Source: Cyclobacteriaceae bacterium (GTDB taxonomy: Bacteria > Bacteroidota > Bacteroidia > Cytophagales > Cyclobacteriaceae). From it: DNA of 5,480 bases. The position numbers and the translations under genes are program-made. Shown piece after piece: positions 1-5,480 of the stretch (positions are counted from its first letter, which is position 1; every line of letters starts with the position of its first letter). Location: NCBI GenBank assembly GCA_947458795.1, contig CANHCD010000159.1, positions 1 to 5,480 on the forward strand. The letters run 5' to 3'. The notes beneath the pieces were generated by a model. It made no database searches. It was not told the DNA's origin and saw nothing but the letters and a program-made list of their open reading frames with translations.

Positions 1-425
1 ACCAATTTTTTGTACTCTTTTTTCTCAAGTAAGCTGGCAATGGATTCGCCTTCTTGTTGAAGTACTACTTCCAAGTCTTGGTAAAAGGCAAATTGCTGAA
101 GACTTTCAATAAAATTCTGTGTAAAGCCATTTTTCGCCAAATCTCCATCGGTCTCCAAAAAAGAAAAAAGATCCTTGAACATACGACTGGCAGCACCGGA
201 GGCAGGAACAAATTTGACGATATCCAATTCAGCAGCTTTCCGCTGAAAATAACTTTGGTAATGCTGGACCTGGGTTTCTTCCCAAACCTGTATCCCTCGT
301 GCTGGCGTAGCTGGGCCTACCAAACTCAAAAACGGAAAACCCTGCTTGAAGCTTTCCAACTGCAGTTGTACAACGTCAACTTTCTTGTCTAAGGCGGTGA
401 TTTTTTGGGAGAGGGTAGCGTCCAT
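1..425 (-). CDS. DUF4301 family protein, N-terminal part (3' end beyond window)
   Basis: Reading leftward from the ATG at 425 gives 141 uninterrupted codons that run off the window edge, so only the N-terminal part is present; the family is usually around 500 residues (recalled). The call rests on the motif KFVPASGAASRMFK at residues 71-84, which I recognise as the DUF4301 signature, and on the preceding FKQGFPFLSLVGPAT (residues 26-40), also typical of the N-terminus. The ATG at 425 is preferred because the N-terminal leader then has the expected length and an in-frame stop lies a few codons upstream. It sits 84 bases downstream of pxpC on the same strand, so it may be read through from that operon, but no overlap ties it to those genes. 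No experimental function is known to me. The glycine-rich GAASRMFK segment resembles the nucleotide-binding loop of sugar nucleotidyltransferases, which is inference only. No signal peptide is visible, so it is probably cytoplasmic. Confidence 0.85.
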   Translation of the reverse strand, partial: MDATLSQKITALDKKVDVVQLQLESFKQGFPFLSLVGPATPARGIQVWEETQVQHYQSYFQRKAAELDIVKFVPASGAASRMFKDLFSFLETDGDLAKNGFTQNFIESLQQFAFYQDLEVVLQQEGESIASLLEKKEYKKL

Positions 426-509
426 GGCTAGTTGTTTTGGAAAAGGCTTAGAATTTCAAGGTAATTTACTTTTAGCAAAAGCTCAACACTTCTCCCCATT
501 TATTCGGCT

Positions 510-1388
510 TTATCCAACAGCAATTGATTCCATAAGTTGAAATCGTATGGGATCGCCTACTTTTTTCTGGGCCAATTGAGATTGCCCCTCCTCAGAAAGA
601 TGCAAGATTCGAGGATAGCCCCCAGTTACCCCAGCATCTCGCATCAATACGATGATTCTTCCTCCAGGGGTCAGCTGCACTGTTCCTGGAAAAACCGGGT
701 TGGTCGGGAGATCCTCCAGTTGATTGGGAATAAGTTCTTCCAACTGAATTCCCATACGATTGCTGAATTTGGAGAGGTGGAAGGTGCTTGTTTGGATTTG
801 ATGCTGTTGTTCGGCCGATAAAAGACTCCAATCTGCACCTGGATAGGCTTTTATTTCTGCTGACTCAAACCAGGTAGTTCCCCATTTAGGTTTAGCCCCT
901 ATGGGAAAGGATTGAGGAAAGGAAAAATAGGATAAACAGTCATTCGAACTTCGTTTGGAAGGAAAGGTGACTGATTCAAAATCACTTCCTGATCCAAGGA
1001 ACTGGTCTACCTGAAATCCGCCTTGAATGCATAGGTATAAGCGGCTACCGCTTTGAAATCCTCCCACTTCAAGGATATCAGACGCTGCAATGGAAATGAT
1101 TGCAGGGTTTGAAAGTGTCTCCTGGTTTACTTTGACCACCACTCGAGCTCCAGCTAAGGAGATTTTACAGGCTTGCTCAAATTGAATCTTTAGGCCGGGT
1201 TGGGCCATTTCAAGCGCAAGGGCATTGTTTTGATTTTGTAGGAGGTGGTTTGCCCAACGGTAACTAAACTGGTCCATCGCCCCTGAAGATGGAATGCCAA
1301 ATTGGGTGCCCAACATACGTCCTTCATCTTGCAAGGAGCTGCCTGGGGGGCAGCGAAGGAGTACTGCTTTTCCTTGAACTTGACTCAT
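510..1388 (-). CDS. pxpC: 5-oxoprolinase subunit PxpC (biotin-dependent carboxyltransferase/KipA family)
   Basis: PxpC is one of the three subunits of the bacterial ATP-dependent 5-oxoprolinase (5-oxoproline + ATP + 2 H2O to glutamate + ADP + Pi), acting in the cytoplasm as partner of PxpB. The 292-residue product shows the family landmarks in order: LQDEGR (19-24), GIPSSGAMD (31-39), an ALALEM segment (56-61), GSRLYLCIQGG (114-124), SNRMGIQLE (209-217), and the C-terminal block from PGTVQ to TGGYPRI (234-261), followed by GDPIRF (278-283). It is somewhat shorter than the roughly 310-330 residues I recall as usual; the shortening appears to fall in loops of the middle part and at the ends, and all conserved blocks remain. 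The ATG start overlaps the pxpB stop as ATGA (1388-1385), the classic sign of translational coupling. The same fold occurs in urea-amidolyase/allophanate hydrolase subunit 2 and Bacillus KipA; the adjacent pxpA and pxpB make 5-oxoprolinase the better call. Confidence 0.93.
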   Translation of the reverse strand: MSQVQGKAVLLRCPPGSSLQDEGRMLGTQFGIPSSGAMDQFSYRWANHLLQNQNNALALEMAQPGLKIQFEQACKISLAGARVVVKVNQETLSNPAIISIAASDILEVGGFQSGSRLYLCIQGGFQVDQFLGSGSDFESVTFPSKRSSNDCLSYFSFPQSFPIGAKPKWGTTWFESAEIKAYPGADWSLLSAEQQHQIQTSTFHLSKFSNRMGIQLEELIPNQLEDLPTNPVFPGTVQLTPGGRIIVLMRDAGVTGGYPRILHLSEEGQSQLAQKKVGDPIRFQLMESIAVG

Positions 1389-2074
1389 TTCTGCACGGAT
1401 TTAGGAAGTTGCTCCTTCCAGTTATCAAATTGGGAGACGCTGATCGGTACAAACTGAATTTGATCGCCTGGCTTTGCCCAAACTGGTATAAGCTGTTTGG
1501 GATCAAAAAAGGTGAGGGGACTTCTTCCGATGATATGCCATCCGCCTGGGCTTTGCATGGGATAAACGCCCGTTTGGCTTCCACCTATGGCTACAGATCC
1601 AGGCGGAACAGCTATGGAAGGCGTACTTTTCCGAGGTGCCAAAAGCTTGGAGGAAAGCCCATTTAGGTAGAAAAAACCGGGTAAGAACCCAAAAAAATGA
1701 ATTCGATAGGAGGGGGCAGTATGCAGGTGAACGACTTCAGCTAAACTCAAGTTTTTGGATTCAGCCAAAGGTGCTAAGTCATGACCAAATGCAGGGTCAT
1801 AGCAAACGGGCACTTCCCAAACTGTATCCGGTAACTTGATGGGGTCAAGCTGAATATCTTTCAGAATACGAGCAAATTCCTGCTGATTTAGGAGGGTTTT
1901 CCAAACCAAACTTAGTCGAGTAAAACCCTGTCTAACTTCCACTAAGTCGGAGGAATACTGATTTTGAATATGGGTCAAATAAGCCAATTGATATCCCAGC
2001 AATTCATCGGAAGGGCTTTGGTTCCAAACCAACTCCCCTAGAATAGGACTTAGAGCTTGATAGCTTGGCTTCAT
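1385..2074 (-). CDS. pxpB: 5-oxoprolinase subunit PxpB (KipI/allophanate hydrolase subunit 1 family)
   Basis: PxpB pairs with PxpC in the ATP-dependent 5-oxoprolinase. The product has 229 residues from the ATG at 2074, a normal family length. Conserved blocks visible: the N-terminal domain ends near EVPVCYDPAFGHDL (87-100); then come HTAPSYRIHFFGFLPGFFYL (118-137), APRKSTPSIAVPPGSVAIGG (146-165), QTGVYPMQSPGGWHIIGRSP (167-186) and the closing KPGDQIQF (201-208). These match the cyclophilin-like C-terminal domain of the KipI family. An in-frame TTG six bases upstream (2080) would add two residues, but the ATG at 2074 forms an ATGA overlap with the pxpA stop, exactly as at the pxpB/pxpC junction, so I prefer it. 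The Bacillus homologue KipI was described as an inhibitor of the sporulation kinase KinA; with pxpA and pxpC next door the metabolic role is much more likely here. Confidence 0.94.
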   Translation of the reverse strand: MKPSYQALSPILGELVWNQSPSDELLGYQLAYLTHIQNQYSSDLVEVRQGFTRLSLVWKTLLNQQEFARILKDIQLDPIKLPDTVWEVPVCYDPAFGHDLAPLAESKNLSLAEVVHLHTAPSYRIHFFGFLPGFFYLNGLSSKLLAPRKSTPSIAVPPGSVAIGGSQTGVYPMQSPGGWHIIGRSPLTFFDPKQLIPVWAKPGDQIQFVPISVSQFDNWKEQLPKSVQK

Positions 2075-2817
2075 GTCCAAAACCGCTTTCTAAGAATGGG
2101 TAAAAACTCCACGATAGCGGGATTTTCTTCATGAAAGCATAGGGTATCTACTTGAATCGGTAAATAAACACCATCTAAACTCAAAAGTTGGCCCTCAAAA
2201 AGCAACCTATTGACTTGAAGTTCCAGCGAGGCCACATCATGGAGCAAGGATCCTAGTTGACTTCTTGAACTTAGTAAGTAGTCTGAAGTATAAGTTCTAT
2301 CCGCAAATACTTCTAGGCGAATCGAGAGTCCTTTTGCCTTTGCTTGTTTCTCTAACTGAGAATTCGGGGACACAAGCAAGGGTATTTGCGGGTAATTTTC
2401 TACTAAATAATCAGTTAGTAAATCGGCTAACTCTAAATCTCTCGCAGCATCGTTGTAAAGTGCTCCATGAAATTTAATATGGTCCTGGGTTAAATTATGG
2501 GCTTTAGCTCTTTCATTGAACCATTCCAGTTGATGGGAAATGGATTGAATCAGTTCTTCTTTTGAAATTTTGAGGGAGACCCTACCAAGATTTAGTTGAT
2601 CTGGATAGGAGGGATGTGCTCCCACTTTTTTGCCATACTTTACGGCTAAGGCTAGCGAAGCATCCAAACTTTTTGGGGTCCCGAAATGCCCTCCGCATGC
2701 CAAACTGGCTACATCAATAAAAGGAAAAATTTCTTCCTCCCAGCCTATTCCCTCACCAAGGTCGCAATTGATTTGGGGTAGAAAAATTAGTTTTTTCGGA
2801 AAATGTGAATCAATCAT
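2071..2817 (-). CDS. pxpA: 5-oxoprolinase subunit PxpA (LamB/YcsF family)
   Basis: PxpA is the third 5-oxoprolinase subunit, a cytoplasmic metal-dependent-deacetylase-like barrel protein of the LamB/YcsF family. The 248-residue product carries INCDLGEG (16-23), ACGGHFG (40-46), GAHPSYPD (66-73), KFHGALYN (115-122), EVFADRTY (169-176) and CFHEENP (227-233), in the family's order and spacing. Some positions differ from the consensus I recall: HAGD reads HFGT, KPHGALYN reads KFHGALYN, and CVHGDNP reads CFHEENP. The segment between NCDLGEG and ACGGH is also about five residues shorter than in the forms I know best. About fifteen residues precede INCDLGEG, a longer leader than usual, but no ATG, GTG or TTG lies between, so the start at 2817 is the only plausible one. 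The gene begins 22 bases after the lipoprotein gene and its TGA overlaps the pxpB ATG by four bases, so it belongs to the same leftward operon. Confidence 0.93.
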   Translation of the reverse strand: MIDSHFPKKLIFLPQINCDLGEGIGWEEEIFPFIDVASLACGGHFGTPKSLDASLALAVKYGKKVGAHPSYPDQLNLGRVSLKISKEELIQSISHQLEWFNERAKAHNLTQDHIKFHGALYNDAARDLELADLLTDYLVENYPQIPLLVSPNSQLEKQAKAKGLSIRLEVFADRTYTSDYLLSSRSQLGSLLHDVASLELQVNRLLFEGQLLSLDGVYLPIQVDTLCFHEENPAIVEFLPILRKRFWT

Positions 2818-2839
2818 AAAGGGTTGATCTGCTCCAAAT

Positions 2840-3118
2840 TTAGGTTAATATCTCGACTACTCGACCATTTATTGGATCTACCACCACCCGTATCACCCCC
2901 AAGTTATCTTTCAATTTAAATACCACGACATAGTTGCCATTGGTCCAAGCCGCAACTTCTGCCTGAGTCCAATCTCCTTGAATCGATGATTTTTGTGTCG
3001 AACTTAAGGCTGTATAGGCTATGTTGCGGTAGACATCTAAAGGATCTTCAGGGGATTCAACCGAGCAGGAGAAGAGTAAAAAGCCAAGAAGTGTAAAAAG
3101 AAGGATTTGAAATTTCAT
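2840..3118 (-). CDS. Small predicted lipoprotein, possibly PepSY-like
   Basis: A 92-residue protein with a clear lipoprotein signal: MK, then a hydrophobic stretch (residues 3-16), then LLFSC with the lipid-attachment cysteine at position 18. Phenylalanine at -2 is unusual but tolerated in Bacteroidota. The mature part is about 75 residues. It has a helical-looking segment (DVYRNIAYTALSSTQKSSI, 28-46), then W50, W58 and strands NYVVVFKLK (62-70) and VIRVVVDPINGRVVEI (75-90). The last piece, a strand followed by VDPxxGRVVE, resembles the end of PepSY-type or small cystatin-like domains; this is a resemblance by eye only, and I do not recognise a named family. It is the first gene of a leftward series, 22 bases ahead of pxpA, with a promoter candidate just upstream, so it is probably cotranscribed with the 5-oxoprolinase genes. 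No role in that pathway can be read from the sequence. Confidence 0.75.
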   Translation of the reverse strand: MKFQILLFTLLGFLLFSCSVESPEDPLDVYRNIAYTALSSTQKSSIQGDWTQAEVAAWTNGNYVVVFKLKDNLGVIRVVVDPINGRVVEILT

Positions 3119-3138
3119 AGAAGCGATGAATTACTTCT

Positions 3139-3168
3139 CAAATTTGAATAAAATTCCTTTCTTGACAA
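3139..3168 (-). promoter_or_regulatory. Candidate Bacteroidota-type promoter for the lipoprotein-pxpABC operon
   Basis: On the minus strand CTTG (TTG at 3168-3166) is followed by 19 bases and then CAAATTTG (3146-3139). This matches the Bacteroidota -33/-7 pattern TTG-N17-23-TAnnTTTG with one mismatch (C for the first T). Transcription would start about 15 bases before the lipoprotein ATG at 3118, giving a short leader. The box is palindromic, but no TTG at suitable spacing supports use on the plus strand. Short AT-rich motifs arise by chance, so this is only a candidate. Confidence 0.35.
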
Positions 3169-3193
3169 GTAGAAACTCAACTTTGCGGATTAA

Positions 3194-4348
3194 ATGTCTC
3201 TGATTTCAAAACTCCCTCAAGTGGGAACGACCATTTTTACGACCATGTCTCGAATGGCGCTGGAGGAAAATGCGATAAACCTGGCCCAAGGATTTCCTGG
3301 TTTCGGTTCGGATCCTGTCTTATTGGAGTTGGTGGCCAAGTATACTCGGGGAGGATTCAATCAATATGCACCTATGTCTGGGGTATCCGAATTGAAACAA
3401 GCCTTGGCTACCAAGACTCAAGTCTCCCAAGGGTATTATCCAGATCCAGAATCGGAGGTCACCATCGTATCAGGAGCCACCGAAGCCCTTTTTGCAGCTT
3501 TTACAGCCATCGTTCATCCAGGTGATGAGGTAATTGTGCTGGAACCTGCCTACGACAGTTATGTTCCTGCAATTACCTTGAATGGAGGTGTTCCTGTATT
3601 CGTGCCTTTGCAATCGCCAGATTTTTCTGTGGACTGGACCCTAGTAGCCTCAAAAATAAGTGCCAAAACTCGCGCCATCGTGGTCAATAGTCCACACAAC
3701 CCTAGTGGCTATGTTTGGAGTCATGAGGATGTGGACAATTTAGCATCCCTAGTCACACAACACGGCTTATTTGTAATCAGCGATGAAGTATATGAGCACA
3801 TCCTTTTTGATGGTAAAAGTCATATTTCTTTAGGATCTAATGCTGCTTTACGGGAGAGAACCTTTGTTTGTGGCTCTTTCGGTAAAACCTTCCATGTCAC
3901 CGGTTGGAAAATAGGGTATTGCATTGCACCGAAAGTGTTGAGTACTGAATTCCGAAAAGTGCACCAGTACCTAACCTTTAGTACGGTGACGCCTCTCCAA
4001 TATGCGCTTGCCGAATACCTGGAAGACGCTATGAAGTACCTAGAATTGCCTGCTTTTTACCAGAAAAAGCGAGACCTGTTTTTGAAGGGACTGGCACTGA
4101 CCCCATTGCAATTCCAACCTAGTCAAGGAAGCTTTTTCCAGTTGGCCACCTATGGACATCTCAGCAAAAAATCCGACTTGCTGATCGCTGAGCAGATGAC
4201 TCGGCAACTCAAAGTGGCCTGTATTCCCGTATCCGTGTTTTATTCAACTGGGCAGGATCATCAAGTGCTTCGCTTTTGTTTTGCCAAAAAAGAAGAAGAG
4301 TTGGAAGAAGCCTTACTTCGAATTCAAAAAGTAGAAAGCCTTTTTTAG
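3194..4348 (+). CDS. ybdL: PLP-dependent methionine/glutamine-type aminotransferase (YbdL-like, class I/II)
   Basis: The 384-residue product aligns by eye along its whole length with E. coli YbdL (386 residues), an aminotransferase that prefers methionine, histidine and phenylalanine, and with the related kynurenine aminotransferase/glutamine transaminase K group. Visible landmarks: SKLPQVGTTIFTTMS (5-19), INLAQGFPGF (28-37, glycine-rich substrate region), NQYAPMSGV (56-64), SGATEAL (93-99, cofactor phosphate region), PAYDSY (118-123), NSPHNPSG (165-172, N169 expected to contact the cofactor), ISDEVYEH (195-202, D197 expected to pair with the pyridine nitrogen), SFGKTFHVTGWKIGYC (228-243, K231 the Schiff-base lysine), RKVHQYLTFS (254-263) and LRFCFAKKEEEL (359-370, R360 the substrate carboxylate arginine). 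All catalytic residues are present. A TAA directly before the ATG fixes the start in this frame. It is cytoplasmic, transcribed away from the pxp operon, and 71 bases ahead of the DUF1684 gene. No omega-amidase gene, a common partner, lies in the window. Exact substrate preference is uncertain. Confidence 0.93.
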   Translation: MSLISKLPQVGTTIFTTMSRMALEENAINLAQGFPGFGSDPVLLELVAKYTRGGFNQYAPMSGVSELKQALATKTQVSQGYYPDPESEVTIVSGATEALFAAFTAIVHPGDEVIVLEPAYDSYVPAITLNGGVPVFVPLQSPDFSVDWTLVASKISAKTRAIVVNSPHNPSGYVWSHEDVDNLASLVTQHGLFVISDEVYEHILFDGKSHISLGSNAALRERTFVCGSFGKTFHVTGWKIGYCIAPKVLSTEFRKVHQYLTFSTVTPLQYALAEYLEDAMKYLELPAFYQKKRDLFLKGLALTPLQFQPSQGSFFQLATYGHLSKKSDLLIAEQMTRQLKVACIPVSVFYSTGQDHQVLRFCFAKKEEELEEALLRIQKVESLF

Positions 4349-4419
4349 CTGATTTAACTATTCATTAGTAATTAGCTGTATATTAAAGCATTAAGTGTAA
4401 TTCGGAAATTTAAAAGACA

Positions 4420-5289
4420 ATGAAATATTCCCTTCTTCTCCTGTGCTTACTTGCTTTTGTGAGCGTTTCGCTTGCTCAAGAAGGGGAGTTTGAACAGTGG
4501 AAAATCAAGCGTACCGCCGAGTTGACTGGGGAAGATGGATGGCTCAATCTAGTGGGATTGATTTGGATGGAGGATCATTCTCCCTATTTAGAAGAGGTAA
4601 ATGCAAGTTCCCTTGGCTTTGCAGAAAAGTCAGGTTTAGCCACGCTTGGCAAGTTTGATTTTGGACAGGATTCGGTTTGGTTTGAACCAACGGAATTGGT
4701 CCTTCAAAAGAATTCTAACTCGCCACAATCCAAGAGGATATTGGTGTATCCCATTCCTTATGGCTCCGGAGGGGCTTACTTCAAGAATTGGAAGTGGTCC
4801 ATTATTCAGCGTGGTGGGAAGTACGCACTTCGTCTTCGTGACCTAAATCATCCGAACCTTAAAAATTTCACTCCTACACCCACTTTTACCTACAATCCTG
4901 CGTACCGGTTTACAGCAAAGTTGGAACCTAAATTCAACCAAACGATTGAAATCCCCAATGTTTTGGGACAACTCATTACCTGGAAGGTGGTTGGCATGCT
5001 TCATTTTGAACGTGAAGGACAAAAATTTGAACTTCTAGTTTTGGATGAGCTAGGAAAGTTATTTGTTATTTTTTCAGATGGCACAAGTGCACTGCAAACC
5101 TATCCCACAGGTCGCTACCTGTACGTGAATCCACCGGATGCTAATGGAATGACGACCCTTGATTTTAATTTTGCCTACAATCCTCCCTGTGCCTACACGG
5201 AGTTTGCTACTTGTCCCATCCCTCCCAAATCCAATCGCCTTTCAATTGAGGTGCTGGCAGGAGAAAAGATGCCTGAAGGACATGAATAA
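4420..5289 (+). CDS. Secreted DUF1684 domain protein
   Basis: A 289-residue protein with an N-terminal signal peptide: MK, a hydrophobic core (5-16) and a probable signal peptidase I site after SLA (residues 17-19, cut before Q20), so it is expected in the periplasm or beyond. The rest matches DUF1684: W27 and the charged helix KIKRTAELTGEDGWLNLVGL (28-47), YGSGGAY (114-120), ALRLRDLNHPNLKNF (136-150), FTYNPAYRFTAKLEP (156-170), a GQLITWKVVGMLHFE strand pair (183-197), LFVIFSD (214-220), TGRYLYV (230-236) and the highly conserved C-terminal block LDFNFAYNPPCAYTEFATCP (247-266) ending with IPPKSNRL (267-274). C257 and C265 are part of that block and could bind a metal or form a disulphide in the periplasm; this is inference. 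No enzymatic activity is known to me for the family. Upstream bases 4349-4419 are AT-rich without a clear promoter or terminator, so cotranscription with the aminotransferase is possible. A strong terminator follows 11 bases after the stop. Confidence 0.9.
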   Translation: MKYSLLLLCLLAFVSVSLAQEGEFEQWKIKRTAELTGEDGWLNLVGLIWMEDHSPYLEEVNASSLGFAEKSGLATLGKFDFGQDSVWFEPTELVLQKNSNSPQSKRILVYPIPYGSGGAYFKNWKWSIIQRGGKYALRLRDLNHPNLKNFTPTPTFTYNPAYRFTAKLEPKFNQTIEIPNVLGQLITWKVVGMLHFEREGQKFELLVLDELGKLFVIFSDGTSALQTYPTGRYLYVNPPDANGMTTLDFNFAYNPPCAYTEFATCPIPPKSNRLSIEVLAGEKMPEGHE

Positions 5290-5300
5290 GATTTGGGCAT

Positions 5301-5327
5301 AAAAAAAGGGGATTATCCCCTTTTTTT
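5301..5327. terminator. Bidirectional intrinsic terminator between convergent genes
   Basis: AAAAAAAGGGGA (5301-5312) and TCCCCTTTTTTT (5316-5327) are perfect inverted complements of 12 bases around the 3-base loop TTA. The GC-rich core is flanked by an A run on the left and a T run on the right, so transcripts from either strand end in a hairpin plus a U tract. It begins 11 bases after the DUF1684 stop and closes the rightward block. For the leftward gene it starts within that gene's stop codon (TAA at 5328-5326). Confidence 0.92.
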
Positions 5328-5480
5328 ATTTCAATGCCTCTCGACAGAATTCCAAGCAACGCTGTACCTCTGCGACTGCATTCGAGCCAGTAGGAATTTG
5401 GTATTCCAGTTCGATTGTGGCAGGGAAGGCATATTTCTTTTTCTTCATCAGCTGCAAAACATCTCCAATAGGTGTGTCTC
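5326..5480 (-). CDS. Sugar phosphate isomerase/epimerase (xylose isomerase-like TIM barrel), C-terminal part
   Basis: Only the last 50 codons and the TAA stop (5328-5326) are in the window; the gene begins beyond its right edge. The visible residues run DTPIGDVLQLMKKKKYAFPA, then TIELEYQIPTGSNAVAEVQR, and end CLEFCREALK. This matches the C-terminus of Bacteroidota sugar phosphate isomerase/epimerase proteins (AP endonuclease 2/xylose isomerase-like fold). There a TPI(G/K)-(E/D)(I/V)L helix is followed by FPATIELEY(E/Q)IP, the last barrel strand, and a terminal helix of the type V-(R/K)C-(L/V)E(F/Y)CR. Many such proteins are secreted and lie near glycoside or inositol catabolic genes, but neither the leader nor the metal-binding residues can be seen here, so substrate and location are open. 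It converges with the DUF1684 gene, with 36 bases between the two stop codons and a shared terminator. Confidence 0.8.
   Translation of the reverse strand, partial: DTPIGDVLQLMKKKKYAFPATIELEYQIPTGSNAVAEVQRCLEFCREALK

Noticed and set aside
469..481. Small hairpin CTTTT-AGC-AAAAG between pxpC and the DUF4301 gene as a terminator
   Set aside because: The stem is only five AT-rich pairs with no GC core and no following T run on the minus strand, so it is unlikely to stop transcription.
426..509. Possible promoter for the DUF4301 gene (TTG about 20 bases before TACCTTGA on the minus strand)
   Set aside because: The -7 box misses two of the key TTTG positions, so the match is no better than chance in AT-rich DNA.
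54..540. Plus-strand open frames of 112 and 64 codons
   Set aside because: They lie mainly antisense to the DUF4301 gene, and their translations show no recognisable motif, whereas the minus frame has a clear family signature.
592..831. Alternate minus-strand frame inside pxpC that could suggest a frameshift or second gene
   Set aside because: The main pxpC frame is continuous and keeps all the C-terminal family motifs through this region, so there is no frameshift.
1289..1839. Plus-strand open frames opposite pxpB and pxpC
   Set aside because: They are antisense shadows of well-supported genes with low-complexity, motif-free translations.
2840..3118. Reading the small lipoprotein as a toxin, immunity or phage protein
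   Set aside because: Nothing beyond its small size supports it: there is no partner gene, mobile element or compositional break around it.
4349..4419. Repeated TTAGCTG and the ACTA/TAGT inverted repeat upstream of the DUF1684 gene as regulatory elements
   Set aside because: The repeats are only four to seven bases long in AT-rich sequence; no convincing -7/-33 pair, terminator or riboswitch-like structure is visible.

Overview
The window looks like ordinary chromosomal DNA from an aerobic member of the Bacteroidota, most likely a Cytophagia/Algoriphagus-like bacterium. This rests on gene content: a DUF4301 protein (a family largely confined to Bacteroidota), a secreted DUF1684 protein, a Bacteroidota-type sugar phosphate isomerase/epimerase C-terminus, no obvious Shine-Dalgarno sequences, and one promoter candidate of the TTG-N19-TAnnTTTG type. 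The taxonomic call is an inference from recalled family distributions, not from a search. Coding density is high, no stretch over 300 bases lacks a gene, and I see no mobile element, RNA gene, CRISPR array or long repeat.

Layout. Positions 1-3118 hold a leftward block. In transcription order it starts with a small predicted lipoprotein (3118-2840) and continues with pxpA (2817-2071), pxpB (2074-1385) and pxpC (1388-510). After an 84-base gap comes the N-terminal 141 codons of a DUF4301 protein (425-1), which runs off the window. The three pxp genes are joined by two ATGA stop/start overlaps, so they almost certainly form one translationally coupled unit. Together they encode the prokaryotic ATP-dependent 5-oxoprolinase, which converts the damage and turnover product 5-oxoproline (pyroglutamate) to glutamate.

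From a 75-base divergent intergenic region (3119-3193), a rightward block begins. It contains a PLP-dependent aminotransferase of the E. coli YbdL (methionine/glutamine aminotransferase) type (3194-4348) and, after 71 bases, a secreted DUF1684 protein (4420-5289). A strong symmetrical hairpin terminator (5301-5327) lies between this block and a convergent leftward gene, whose last 50 codons are visible (5480-5326) and which looks like a TIM-barrel sugar phosphate isomerase/epimerase. The stop codon of that gene lies within the terminator.

I do not see convincing evidence of a novel biological system. The points most worth a second look are the lipoprotein at the head of the 5-oxoprolinase operon, several changed residues in usually conserved PxpA motifs, the nucleotidyltransferase-like motif in the DUF4301 protein, and the stop codon inside the bidirectional terminator.
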